DNA from: Oscillospiraceae bacterium
GTDB lineage: Bacteria > Bacillota > Clostridia > Oscillospirales > Acutalibacteraceae
DNA length: 64,000 nt
Assembly (NCBI GenBank): GCA_015066595.1
Contig: SVNZ01000002.1
Coordinates: 62,001 to 126,000, forward strand
Direction: 5' to 3'
The notes beneath the pieces are model-generated. The model worked only from the letters and a program-made list of their open reading frames with translations, did not search any database and had not been told where the DNA came from. Positions 37,279-45,395 of the stretch are shown piece after piece. Each line of letters starts with the position of its first letter. The stretch's first letter is position 1. The translations under genes were made by a program, and so were the position numbers.

Positions 37279-39171
37279 TTATAAATTCTTTTTATGGTGG
37301 AAAGTAGGAACAATATCAGCAAGCATATCAACTGTGTTCTCGTTGTCATTGCATGCTGCATATTCCTGCAACTTTTCAAGCTTTGATAAAAGAGCACTTG
37401 GCTCGATATCAATCTGATTGCCGATAAAAATCTTCTTGTTCGCAGTTGATTTAAGCCCTTCTTCGTCCATAAGCAATTCTTCGAACAGCTTTTCACCCGG
37501 TCGAAGACCCGTGAACTTGATTTCCACTTCTTTGTAAGGTATTTTTCCATACATTCTGATGAGGTTTTCAGCCAAAGTAGTAATCTTGACAGGATCGCCC
37601 ATATCAAGAACGAAGATTTCGCCACCACTCGCCATAGCACCTGCTTGCAATACGAGTGATACAGCCTCAGGAATAGTCATAAAGTAACGGATAATATCAG
37701 GGTGAGTAACAGTAACCGGTTTTCCTGCTTCAATCTGGCGTCTGAAAAGCGGAATAACTGACCCGTTCGAACCGAGCACATTACCAAAACGAGTAGTAAC
37801 AAATTCAGTTTCAGAACCACTTTGAGATTTGTACTGAACAATCATCTCACAACAACGCTTTGTTGCACCCATAACATTAGTAGGATTTACAGCCTTGTCA
37901 GTAGAAATCATAACAAACTTTTCGGTTGTGTAAAGTTCAGCAAGGGTCACCATATTCCACGTGCCAAAAATGTTGTTTTTAACAGCTTCGGCAGGTGAAG
38001 TTTCCATCAGCGGAACATGCTTATGCGCTGCTGCGTGGAACACAACCTGTGGCTTGTACTCTTTAAAAATAGCTTCCATCTTATCGTAATCTCTAACAGA
38101 TGCGATAAGCGTCACAAGATTAAGTGCGTCATCGTATTCGAGCCTTAGCTCTTGCTGAATATCATACGCATTGTTTTCGTAGATATCCACAATAATTATC
38201 TGTTCAGGATTGTATTTTGCAATCTGTCGAACAAGCTCAGAACCAATAGAGCCGCCACCACCTGTGACCATACATACTTTGCCTTCAATAAACTTGCGGA
38301 TTTCGGTTCTATCAAAAGTAATAGGATCTCTGCCCAAGAGATCTTCTATTTTAATATCCTTGACCTGATTTAGAAGCTGTGGTTTATCATCATCAAAAAG
38401 AAGCTGGCTGAGATAAGGAACCATCTTGATTTTACAATCGGTTTTCGAACACAAAGCCATAATATCTTTTCGTTCCTCTTCTGTACATGAAGGAATAGCA
38501 AAAAGAATGAGCTTTATCTTGAACTCTTTACAGATTCTAGGGATATCCTTAGTTGTGCCCACAACCTCAATACCCATAACTTTTGTGTCACGCTTTGCGT
38601 CATCGTCATCAACCAAACATACAGGCAAAATATCGCGCGAAGGGTTGTTAGGGTCAGCGTGAGCATTAGAAATATCAGTTAAAATCATCTTTGCAGCTTG
38701 ACCTGCACCAACAATAAGTGTGCGTTCGTAGTTTTCAGAACGTCCATATTCAGTCAAGTTGATAAAAGTACGTTTGAAAATAAACCTGAACAATATAATC
38801 GCACCGGTAGAAACAACAAAGTTGATTACATAGAATATAGGGTTGGCCTGCTTTTCTGCGAGCGAAGCAAAAAAGCCACTGAGCAAAAGGCCAGCAATAA
38901 CACCAACAGTACAGTAAAGGTAATCTTTTTTGTTGAAATCTCGCCACACTTTGTTATATGCCCCACAAATAAACAGCATAAAGAAGCAGAACATCGCATT
39001 GAGCAAAATTATCCACAACAGTCTTATATCGTTTACAACATAGACTTCTTGTGGCAATTTTAATAGCACACAAGCTAATGATAAAATCGCATTTGACACC
39101 AACGCTGACAGTGCTATAAGAACAATATCAACGACCATTAATAAATTTTTTCTGAAATTAAATCTATTCAT
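37279..39171 (-). CDS. Membrane-bound UDP-HexNAc 4,6-dehydratase (WbpM/PglF/CapD-like)
   Basis: 630 aa. Four N-terminal membrane helices (about 10-135), a first Rossmann-like domain with IVGAGQAAKMIL, and a catalytic SDR domain starting VTGGGGSIGSELVRQI near residue 290. The active-site motif reads NVMGATK, with Met in place of Tyr as is usual in this large dehydratase class, preceded by STDKAVNPT. These enzymes make UDP-4-keto-6-deoxy-GlcNAc. The frame starts at TTG 39189, but AGGGG is spaced 8 nt from ATG 39171. The nearby DegT aminotransferase could use the product. Confidence 0.94.
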   Translation of the reverse strand: MNRFNFRKNLLMVVDIVLIALSALVSNAILSLACVLLKLPQEVYVVNDIRLLWIILLNAMFCFFMLFICGAYNKVWRDFNKKDYLYCTVGVIAGLLLSGFFASLAEKQANPIFYVINFVVSTGAIILFRFIFKRTFINLTEYGRSENYERTLIVGAGQAAKMILTDISNAHADPNNPSRDILPVCLVDDDDAKRDTKVMGIEVVGTTKDIPRICKEFKIKLILFAIPSCTEEERKDIMALCSKTDCKIKMVPYLSQLLFDDDKPQLLNQVKDIKIEDLLGRDPITFDRTEIRKFIEGKVCMVTGGGGSIGSELVRQIAKYNPEQIIIVDIYENNAYDIQQELRLEYDDALNLVTLIASVRDYDKMEAIFKEYKPQVVFHAAAHKHVPLMETSPAEAVKNNIFGTWNMVTLAELYTTEKFVMISTDKAVNPTNVMGATKRCCEMIVQYKSQSGSETEFVTTRFGNVLGSNGSVIPLFRRQIEAGKPVTVTHPDIIRYFMTIPEAVSLVLQAGAMASGGEIFVLDMGDPVKITTLAENLIRMYGKIPYKEVEIKFTGLRPGEKLFEELLMDEEGLKSTANKKIFIGNQIDIEPSALLSKLEKLQEYAACNDNENTVDMLADIVPTFHHKKNL

Positions 39172-39206
39172 TTCCAAAACCCCTATCAAGCTATAGAGTA
39201 AAACAC

Positions 39207-39227
39207 ATACTTACTTATAGTAAGTAT
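39207..39227. promoter_or_regulatory. Palindromic operator candidate at the dehydratase-galE promoter
   Basis: ATACTTAC (39207-39214) and GTAAGTAT (39220-39227) are perfect inverted repeats around a 5-nt centre. The right half overlaps the -10 element of the minus-strand promoter, the position expected for a repressor site. Confidence 0.5.
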
Positions 39228-39252
39228 ATTACATTTGCTATCAAAATGTCAA
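39223..39252 (-). promoter_or_regulatory. Promoter of the dehydratase-galE operon
   Basis: Minus-strand TTGACA (39247-39252), 18-nt spacer, TATACT (39223-39228), about 50 nt before the ATG. Confidence 0.75.
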
Positions 39253-39312
39253 TAAAAATCCTATATTTCGATACCTACGAATATATGTGTTATCCTACAA
39301 AACTTTCACGCA

Positions 39313-39340
39313 TAGTATTCTCTTTTTCTTCATATACATT
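39313..39340 (+). promoter_or_regulatory. Possible sigma-E-type promoter for spoIIID
   Basis: TAGTATT (39313-39319), 13-nt spacer, TATACATT (39333-39340). This agrees at 6 of 7 and 7 of 8 positions with the Bacillus sigma-E consensus (-35 KMATATT, -10 CATACAHT), and spoIIID is sigma-E dependent in Bacillus. Confidence 0.5.
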
Positions 39341-39366
39341 ACCACAACGACTCGGAGGTTTTTTAT

Positions 39367-39630
39367 ATGAAAGAAAATGTCGAAGAGCGCGCATTACAGC
39401 TTGGAGAATACATAGCAAAAACTAACGCTACCGTGCGACTGGCTGCTAAAAAATACAACGTAAGTAAAAGCACGGTTCACAAGGATGTCAGCGAAAGGCT
39501 CAAGACAATAAATATGCCTTTGTATAAAGAAGTCAGAAAAGTACTTGATCAAAACAAAGAGGAACGTCATATCCGTGGTGGAATAGCCACAAAACAGAAA
39601 TATCAAAAAATTACGCAAAATATAAAATAA
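39367..39630 (+). CDS. spoIIID: Sporulation transcriptional regulator SpoIIID
   Basis: 87 aa DNA-binding protein that acts in the mother cell during sporulation, both activating and repressing sigma-E genes. ERALQLGEYIAKTNATVR leads into the helix-turn-helix AAKKYNVSKSTVHKDVSERL. The basic C-terminal helix RHIRGGIATKQKY is also conserved. Length and motifs match the family closely. CGGAGG precedes the ATG, the gene has its own promoter and terminator, and it lies alone between the dehydratase operon and the aminotransferase. Confidence 0.97.
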   Translation: MKENVEERALQLGEYIAKTNATVRLAAKKYNVSKSTVHKDVSERLKTINMPLYKEVRKVLDQNKEERHIRGGIATKQKYQKITQNIK

Positions 39631-39635
39631 CAGTA

Positions 39636-39676
39636 AAAACCAGACACAAAGGCCTTCTTTTTGTCTGGTTTTTCTT
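39636..39676 (+). terminator. Terminator after spoIIID
   Basis: AAACCAGACA and TGTCTGGTTT form a 10-bp stem with a loop of about 15 nt, followed by TTTTTC. Confidence 0.85.
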
Positions 39677-39713
39677 TGTGAAAATTCAAAGGTAACAGTG
39701 GAACAACTTTCTC

Positions 39714-39742
39714 TTTACTTTAAATCAAAAAAGTAGTATAAT
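39714..39742 (+). promoter_or_regulatory. Promoter of the DegT-type aminotransferase
   Basis: TTTACT (39714-39719), 17-nt spacer, TATAAT (39737-39742), about 47 nt before the ATG. Confidence 0.7.
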
Positions 39743-39789
39743 TAGCGTGGTATTTAATGGAACTTGAGCTAACACAAGGAGATATCAAT

Positions 39790-40998
39790 ATGATGAACAT
39801 TCCGTTCTCTCCACCTGACATCACTCAAGCTGAGATTGATGAGGTTGTTGAGGTGCTAAAAACCGGCTGGATAACCACCGGCCCGAAAACCAAACTTTTT
39901 GAACAAGAAATCGCAAAGCTTTGTAACACAAAAAAAGCTGTTTGTCTTTCTTCCCAGACCGCCTGTGCCGAAATGACTCTTCGTATTTTAGGTATAGGCC
40001 CCGGAGATGAGGTCATTGTACCGTCATACACATACACCGCTTCCGCTTCTATTATTTATCACGTTGGTGCTACCCCTGTACTCGTAGACTGCGCAAAAGA
40101 CAGCTATGAAATGGACTATGACAAGATGGAAGATGCCATCAACGAAAGAACCAAAGCTATCATTGCAGTAGATTTAGCAGGTATAGTGTGCGACTATGAC
40201 AGGATTTTTGAGGCTGTTGAAAGAAAACGTTCAGTTTTCAAGCCATCGGACAACCCTATCCAGTTTGCACTTGGTCGAGTTATTGTTATGAGTGATGCTG
40301 CACACGCTTTCGGTGCAAAGTGGCACGGAAAAAGCTGTGGCGAAATCGCCGATTTCACAAACTTCAGTTTCCACGCAGTAAAGAATATGACTACCGCTGA
40401 AGGCGGTGCCGCTACATGGCGTGAGATCCCCGGTGTTGACAGTAACGAAATATACAAAAACTTTATGCTCATGACACTTCATGGTCAGACTAAAGATGCT
40501 TTTGCTAAAAACAAAGGTACATCGTGGGAATATGATGTTGTTGATACACAATACAAATGCAATATGCCTGATATTTTGGCAGCGCTGGGACTTGCTCAGC
40601 TCAAGCGCTATGATGCTATGCTTTCTCGCAGACACGAACTCATCAAACGCTACAATGAAGCATTCAAAGATCTTCCTGTAGAAGTACTCAACCACGCTGA
40701 CAAAAACCACCGTAGCAGCGGACATTTATATTTTGTGAGGTTTATCGGCAAAGATGCTGACTACCGCAACGCTTTTTACGACAAAATGAAAGAAAAAGGC
40801 GTTATGTGTAACGTACATTTTAAACCTTTGCCTATGTTCACAGCATACAAAGCAAAAGGCTTTGATATCAAAGATTTTCCTAACTCTTACGACCAACATA
40901 AAAACCAGCTCACTCTGCCTATGAATACTGTGATAACAGATAAAGAGGCTCAGTACGTCATTGACTGCTTCAAGCAGACACTCAAAGAGCTTGGCTGA
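39790..40998 (+). CDS. DegT/DnrJ/EryC1/StrS-family sugar aminotransferase
   Basis: 402 aa PLP-dependent enzyme. PFSPPDITQAEIDEV and VLKTGWITTGPKT open the protein. SSQTACAEM, PSYTYTASASI and SDAAHAFGA follow, and SFHAVKNMTTAEGG contains the PLP lysine (about Lys198). Such enzymes transfer an amino group to 4-keto (or 3-keto) 6-deoxy sugar nucleotides. The frame begins at 39757, but AAGGAG is spaced 7 nt from ATG 39790. It could aminate the product of the WbpM-like dehydratase encoded 600 nt away, giving a bacillosamine-type precursor. It is monocistronic. Confidence 0.93.
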   Translation: MMNIPFSPPDITQAEIDEVVEVLKTGWITTGPKTKLFEQEIAKLCNTKKAVCLSSQTACAEMTLRILGIGPGDEVIVPSYTYTASASIIYHVGATPVLVDCAKDSYEMDYDKMEDAINERTKAIIAVDLAGIVCDYDRIFEAVERKRSVFKPSDNPIQFALGRVIVMSDAAHAFGAKWHGKSCGEIADFTNFSFHAVKNMTTAEGGAATWREIPGVDSNEIYKNFMLMTLHGQTKDAFAKNKGTSWEYDVVDTQYKCNMPDILAALGLAQLKRYDAMLSRRHELIKRYNEAFKDLPVEVLNHADKNHRSSGHLYFVRFIGKDADYRNAFYDKMKEKGVMCNVHFKPLPMFTAYKAKGFDIKDFPNSYDQHKNQLTLPMNTVITDKEAQYVIDCFKQTLKELG

Positions 40999-41035
40999 GC
41001 ATAGACAAAAGTCCATGCCTTAAGTCGTACTTTTT

Positions 41036-41066
41036 AAGGCTGTTCAGATGAACAGCCTTTATTTTT
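41036..41066 (+). terminator. Terminator after the aminotransferase
   Basis: AAGGCTGTTC (41036-41045) pairs perfectly with GAACAGCCTT (41050-41059), followed by a T-rich tail. Confidence 0.9.
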
Positions 41067-41122
41067 CAGAAAAACTACACTATTTGTTTTTAATTTATTC
41101 ATTTTTATGGGGATTTTTGTAT

Positions 41123-41128
41123 TATAAT
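41123..41128 (+). promoter_or_regulatory. -10 element before the response regulator operon
   Basis: Perfect TATAAT about 38 nt before the ATG. No good -35 is spaced 16-18 nt upstream, so the promoter may need an activator such as the encoded regulator. Confidence 0.45.
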
Positions 41129-41166
41129 TAACCTGAATAATATTGACCTTGAATGGAGGTATTTTT

Positions 41167-41856
41167 ATGAATAACGGTAAAATTCTCATCGTTGATGACG
41201 ACAGCAATATATGCGAACTTCTTCGCCTGTATATTGAAAAAGAAGGCTACTCCACCATAATCGCTTATGACGGAGAGCAGGCTCTCGAGCTTTTTAATAG
41301 AGAACAGCCTAACCTTGTACTTCTTGACATAATGCTGCCAAAGCTCGATGGTTGGCAGGTGTGCAGAGAAATCAGAAAAACTTCTGACTGCCCTATCATT
41401 ATGATCACAGCTAAAGGCGAAGTTTTTGATAAAATCCTTGGTCTTGAGCTCGGCGCAGACGACTATGTCGTAAAGCCTTTTGAAGCTAAAGAAGTTGTTG
41501 CACGTGTTCGTGCAGTACTGCGACGCACCGGATCAAATGACGAAGAAACCATAAAAGAAGTCAACTGGGATAAGCTCTCAATCAACCTCACAAACTATGA
41601 GTTGAAGGTCGACTCAGTTGCTGTTGACACCCCTCCAAAGGAAATGGAGCTTCTCTATCACTTAGCAAGCAACCCGAACAAAGTATTCACACGTGACCAG
41701 TTACTAGACCAGGTGTGGGGATTTGAATACTACGGCGACAGTCGTACAGTTGACGTACATGTCAAGAGAATAAGAGAAAAAATCGACGGTGTTTCTGACA
41801 AGTGGGAGCTTCGCACCGTCTGGGGAGTAGGCTATAAATTTGAAGTCAAAGGTTAA
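41167..41856 (+). CDS. OmpR/PhoB-family response regulator
   Basis: 229 aa. Receiver domain: KILIVDDDSN with the acidic pair, phospho-acceptor Asp54 in VLLDIMLP, Thr in MITAKG, and Lys in YVVKPFE. DNA-binding domain: winged helix from about residue 130, with PPKEMELLYHLA and SRTVDVHVKRIREK. The frame begins at a TTG (41143), but TGGAGGT is spaced 5-6 nt from ATG 41167. It precedes a sensor kinase and an HtrA protease, the arrangement of the secretion-stress CssRS-HtrA system of Bacillus, so an envelope-stress role is likely. Confidence 0.95.
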   Translation: MNNGKILIVDDDSNICELLRLYIEKEGYSTIIAYDGEQALELFNREQPNLVLLDIMLPKLDGWQVCREIRKTSDCPIIMITAKGEVFDKILGLELGADDYVVKPFEAKEVVARVRAVLRRTGSNDEETIKEVNWDKLSINLTNYELKVDSVAVDTPPKEMELLYHLASNPNKVFTRDQLLDQVWGFEYYGDSRTVDVHVKRIREKIDGVSDKWELRTVWGVGYKFEVKG

Positions 41857-43387
41857 AAAACTGACGAACTCTTTTCGTCTGTCTATTTTCCAAAAATATC
41901 TGACCATCAGCGTATCCATAATTTTGATATGTATGATTGCACTTGGCATCACGATGCTTATTTTCGTAGCAAACTACTGGGAAGAAGAGAAAAAAGAAAA
42001 TCTCATTGAAAACGCAAACCAGGTTGCTTCTGTTATTGTGGCTGCTTCTGATTATAACAGCATCAACCGCACTCTTATCGTAGAAGACCCGGAGCTTTTT
42101 ACAATCACTATCTCAACCATCGCTCAGAGTGTAGACGCAGATATTTTTGTAGTAAACAACAAAGGAATATTTGAATACTGTTCAGAACAGGGAACCTGTA
42201 CTCATCAAGATAAGATTTTGTCATCGGATATTTTAGGCAGTACTGCCGGTGGTAACTTTTTTGAATTCGGAACACTTGACGGTTACTATGAAGACACCCA
42301 TTACACCGCCGGTGTACCAATCATTGCAAGCGAAGCAGGACTTTCAGAAATCGTCGCTTTCTGCTATGTATCTACAAGATCTTCATTTGTATCAGGACTT
42401 ACTATGTCCATGATGAGAATATTCTTGACTGCAGCTATTATCACCTTGTTGGTATCGTTTGTCTTTGTCGGCATTTTGAGCTACAACATGGCAAAACCTC
42501 TTCGACAAATGTCAAACGCAGCGAAAAAATTTGCTGTCGGAGATTTTTCTGCACGAGTAACAGCTACCGGTGATAACGAAGTAGGTGAGCTAGCTCTTGC
42601 ATTCAACCACATGGCTGATTCACTAACTGCCAGCGAAGGTATGCGACGAAGCTTCATAGCCAACGTATCTCACGAGCTCAAAACCCCGATGACTACTATT
42701 GCAGGCTTTGTCGACGGTATGCTCGACGGTACTATCCCTCCTGAGCGACACAAGCATTACATGAAGATCGTATCTCTGGAAGTCAAGCGCCTATCACGAC
42801 TTGTACAGTCTATGCTCTCACTATCACGCATCGACAATGGTGAGCTCAAACTCAACAAGCAAGAGTTTGAAATGTTCTCTGTGATAGTCAACGTTCTGGC
42901 AGGCTTTGAACAAAAAATCAGTGAAAAAAATATCGAAATAAGAGGCCTCGAAGATTTCAGAAAGCTCAAGGTCGATGCTGACCCTGATTTGATGCATCAG
43001 GTTATTTACAATCTTATCGAAAATGCTGTCAAATTTACAAACGAAAACGGATATATTTCTTTCGGTGTTGTACAGACTAAATACGACATATCCGTTGCTA
43101 TCGAAAACAGCGGTCCCGGTATTCCGCCGGAGGATATCCGATTTGTTTTTGACAGATTTTATAAAACCGACAAATCCAGAAGTATGGACAAAAAAGGTAT
43201 GGGTTTAGGACTTTTCATAACCCGATCCATTATGCGATTGCATGGTGGATACATCTTCGTTGAGTCTGAGCCTGACAAGTACTGTCGCTTTACCTTCAAG
43301 CTGCCTACTATTATGAAACAGTACGAAAAGCCACAGTCCGCAAAATACATTGAAACTACCGCAAACACTGACGGGGAGGATAAATAA
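41840..43387 (+). CDS. Sensor histidine kinase (HAMP-containing)
   Basis: 515 aa. Membrane segments at about 20-45 and 191-215 enclose an extracellular sensor of about 145 residues. HAMP is about 216-268, the phospho-acceptor His278 lies in NVSHELKTPMTT, and the ATPase domain has NLIENAVKF, ENSGPGIP and KGMGLGLFI. The frame overlaps the regulator by 17 nt, and the only start giving the full first helix is a TTG at 41840. This start is uncertain. The stop overlaps the protease ATG by 1 nt, so signalling and effector genes are tightly linked. Confidence 0.94.
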   Translation: MKSKVKKLTNSFRLSIFQKYLTISVSIILICMIALGITMLIFVANYWEEEKKENLIENANQVASVIVAASDYNSINRTLIVEDPELFTITISTIAQSVDADIFVVNNKGIFEYCSEQGTCTHQDKILSSDILGSTAGGNFFEFGTLDGYYEDTHYTAGVPIIASEAGLSEIVAFCYVSTRSSFVSGLTMSMMRIFLTAAIITLLVSFVFVGILSYNMAKPLRQMSNAAKKFAVGDFSARVTATGDNEVGELALAFNHMADSLTASEGMRRSFIANVSHELKTPMTTIAGFVDGMLDGTIPPERHKHYMKIVSLEVKRLSRLVQSMLSLSRIDNGELKLNKQEFEMFSVIVNVLAGFEQKISEKNIEIRGLEDFRKLKVDADPDLMHQVIYNLIENAVKFTNENGYISFGVVQTKYDISVAIENSGPGIPPEDIRFVFDRFYKTDKSRSMDKKGMGLGLFITRSIMRLHGGYIFVESEPDKYCRFTFKLPTIMKQYEKPQSAKYIETTANTDGEDK

Positions 43388-45144
43388 TGGACGAATTTAA
43401 GAACAACTTTGATCCTATAGATGAATACGCACCACTTGAAGATCAAAAAGCCGAAAAGAAAACTTTTAAAAACGCAGAATCTACTGGAAACAACAAAGAA
43501 GATGACGTTTTTGATGCATTTGATAAAGCTCAGGCGCAGTGGGATAAAAATGCTGTAAATAACCAAAACAATATCCCTGACATTCCACCTACACCGCCTG
43601 TACAGCCTCAACAAAGCTACGCTGCGCCACAACCACCACAGGGGTATAATAATTATCAGCACAACGCACCACAATATTCACAGTACAACAAGCCTCCTTA
43701 TCAGGCTCCACCGTACTACAACACTTACAATCAACCTCATAGAGCTCCACAAACACAAAACCAAAACTCTTATAACGCAAATCCTCAGTGGAATACTAAT
43801 CAGAACTACAATCCTTACACACAGCCATCGGTTATCAAACCAAAAGAAAAAACACCTACAAGAGCTAAAGTTCTCATAGGTGTACTTATTTCTTTGCTCA
43901 TTGTCTTTATGATAGCTTTCTTTGTGAGCTGTTCTGTTGCTGTCTTCGGCAATAACAACAATAGTGATTCTAATAATCCGCTCAAGGAGTACGCTGAGGA
44001 TTTTGGATCTGATTCTTATACAGACCCATACTCTGATCCGTTCTCTGAATTTTACGACGAGTTTTACTCTGATGATTTTGCCCCTGACTTTAACTTCTCA
44101 CCATCATATGACAGCGATACCTTCACTGAAGATATCGTGCTACAAGCTGACGATGGCCAGACTCAGGTTAAAGAAGACGACAAAGAGAGTAACTCTTACT
44201 CTCCTGATAAAAATGCAAAAGATCTCAAAAGCAATGCTCTTCCTAAGGATAAAAACAACAAAGAATACACTACTCAAAGCGCATATAACGCTGTAACAGA
44301 CTCAGTTGTTTCTATCGAAGTTTTCAAAGACAAGATTACTGATAACGAAGAAGACATTATCAGTGGCGGTACAGGTACTATTATTTCAAAAGACGGATAT
44401 ATTCTGACTAACAGCCACGTAATCGGTGACAGCAAACAATATACACTAAACGTTATTTTAAATAACGCAAAAGAGTATAAAGCACAAGTAGTCGGCTATG
44501 ACACACGAACCGACCTTGCAGTTATTAAAATAAACGCAAAAGACCTACAGGCTGTAGAATTCGGTGATTCAACACTTGTAGAGGTAGGTCAGGATGTCGT
44601 TGCTATCGGCGATCCCGGTGGCACAAGTTTTCAGAATTCTTTGACAAAGGGTATCGTTTCTGCAGTCGATAGAAAACTCGAGCTTAACGCAAATGTCACA
44701 TATATCCAGATCGACGCCGCTATCAACCCGGGCAACTCAGGTGGTCCTTTGTGCAACCTTTACGGTCAGGTAATCGGCATCAATACCGCAAAGATAGCTA
44801 CCGAAAGTTTTGAGGGTATGGGTTTTGCAATACCAAGCAACACTGTTATAGACATTGCAAATGACCTGATTCACTATGGTTATGTTAAAGGCAGAGTTCG
44901 ACTTGGTCTTATGGGTAAAGCAGTTGATGAACAGATGATTTACCAGTACAACGTCCCACAAGGTATTCTCATTACAGGGATTTCAGAAAATGGTCCACTA
45001 GATGGCACAAAAATCGATGTTGGTGATATCGTAACAAAAGTCGATGGAAAAGAAGTCGCAACCTTCCAGGAAGTTTATGATATACTCTCCAAACACAAAG
45101 CAGGCGACAAAATCGAGATAACCATATTCAGACTAAAAGAATAA
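43387..45144 (+). CDS. htrA: HtrA/DegP-family membrane serine protease with PDZ domain
   Basis: 585 aa. A cytoplasmic N-terminal region of about 155 residues is rich in Pro, Gln, Asn and Tyr. One membrane helix follows (161-187), then an acidic Asp/Ser/Tyr linker. The trypsin-like domain has His344 in TNSHVIG, Asp376 in TRTDLAV and Ser451 in NPGNSGGPL. A PDZ domain ends the protein (about 490-585, with GDIVTKVDGKEV). It degrades or refolds misfolded exported proteins outside the membrane. GGGGAGG sits before the ATG. It is the third gene of the two-component operon. Confidence 0.96.
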   Translation: MDEFKNNFDPIDEYAPLEDQKAEKKTFKNAESTGNNKEDDVFDAFDKAQAQWDKNAVNNQNNIPDIPPTPPVQPQQSYAAPQPPQGYNNYQHNAPQYSQYNKPPYQAPPYYNTYNQPHRAPQTQNQNSYNANPQWNTNQNYNPYTQPSVIKPKEKTPTRAKVLIGVLISLLIVFMIAFFVSCSVAVFGNNNNSDSNNPLKEYAEDFGSDSYTDPYSDPFSEFYDEFYSDDFAPDFNFSPSYDSDTFTEDIVLQADDGQTQVKEDDKESNSYSPDKNAKDLKSNALPKDKNNKEYTTQSAYNAVTDSVVSIEVFKDKITDNEEDIISGGTGTIISKDGYILTNSHVIGDSKQYTLNVILNNAKEYKAQVVGYDTRTDLAVIKINAKDLQAVEFGDSTLVEVGQDVVAIGDPGGTSFQNSLTKGIVSAVDRKLELNANVTYIQIDAAINPGNSGGPLCNLYGQVIGINTAKIATESFEGMGFAIPSNTVIDIANDLIHYGYVKGRVRLGLMGKAVDEQMIYQYNVPQGILITGISENGPLDGTKIDVGDIVTKVDGKEVATFQEVYDILSKHKAGDKIEITIFRLKE

Positions 45145-45146
45145 TC

Positions 45147-45184
45147 AAAACCTCCGACTAGGATTTAGTCGGAGGTTTTCTTTT
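45147..45184 (+). terminator. Terminator after htrA
   Basis: AAAACCTCCGACTA (45147-45160) and TAGTCGGAGGTTTT (45166-45179) make a perfect 14-bp stem, followed by T residues. Confidence 0.94.
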
Positions 45185-45244
45185 TGCACTGTAGGTTATG
45201 TAATATATACAAAAGATAAAAGTATTTAGTGTTCCCTTTAACGA

Positions 45245-45273
45245 TTGACAAATTCTATAATCAAACGTAAAAT
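45245..45273 (+). promoter_or_regulatory. Promoter of the dockerin-like gene
   Basis: Consensus TTGACA (45245-45250), 17-nt spacer, TAAAAT (45268-45273). It leaves a 5' leader of about 115 nt with small hairpins (for example GCGATTATATCGC) but no recognised riboswitch. Confidence 0.65.
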
Positions 45274-45395
45274 TAAATTAGACGAAGTGTATAAAAATAG
45301 CAGCTGTGTTTCTTGCGATTATATCGCACTTATACAACACACCACCGTGCTTTTGCGAACTGAAAAACTATATTCTATTCTAAGGAGATGATTTT

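Noticed and set aside
40231..40725. 164-codon minus-strand frame opposite the aminotransferase
   Set aside because: The aminotransferase frame carries all family motifs. The antisense frame has none.
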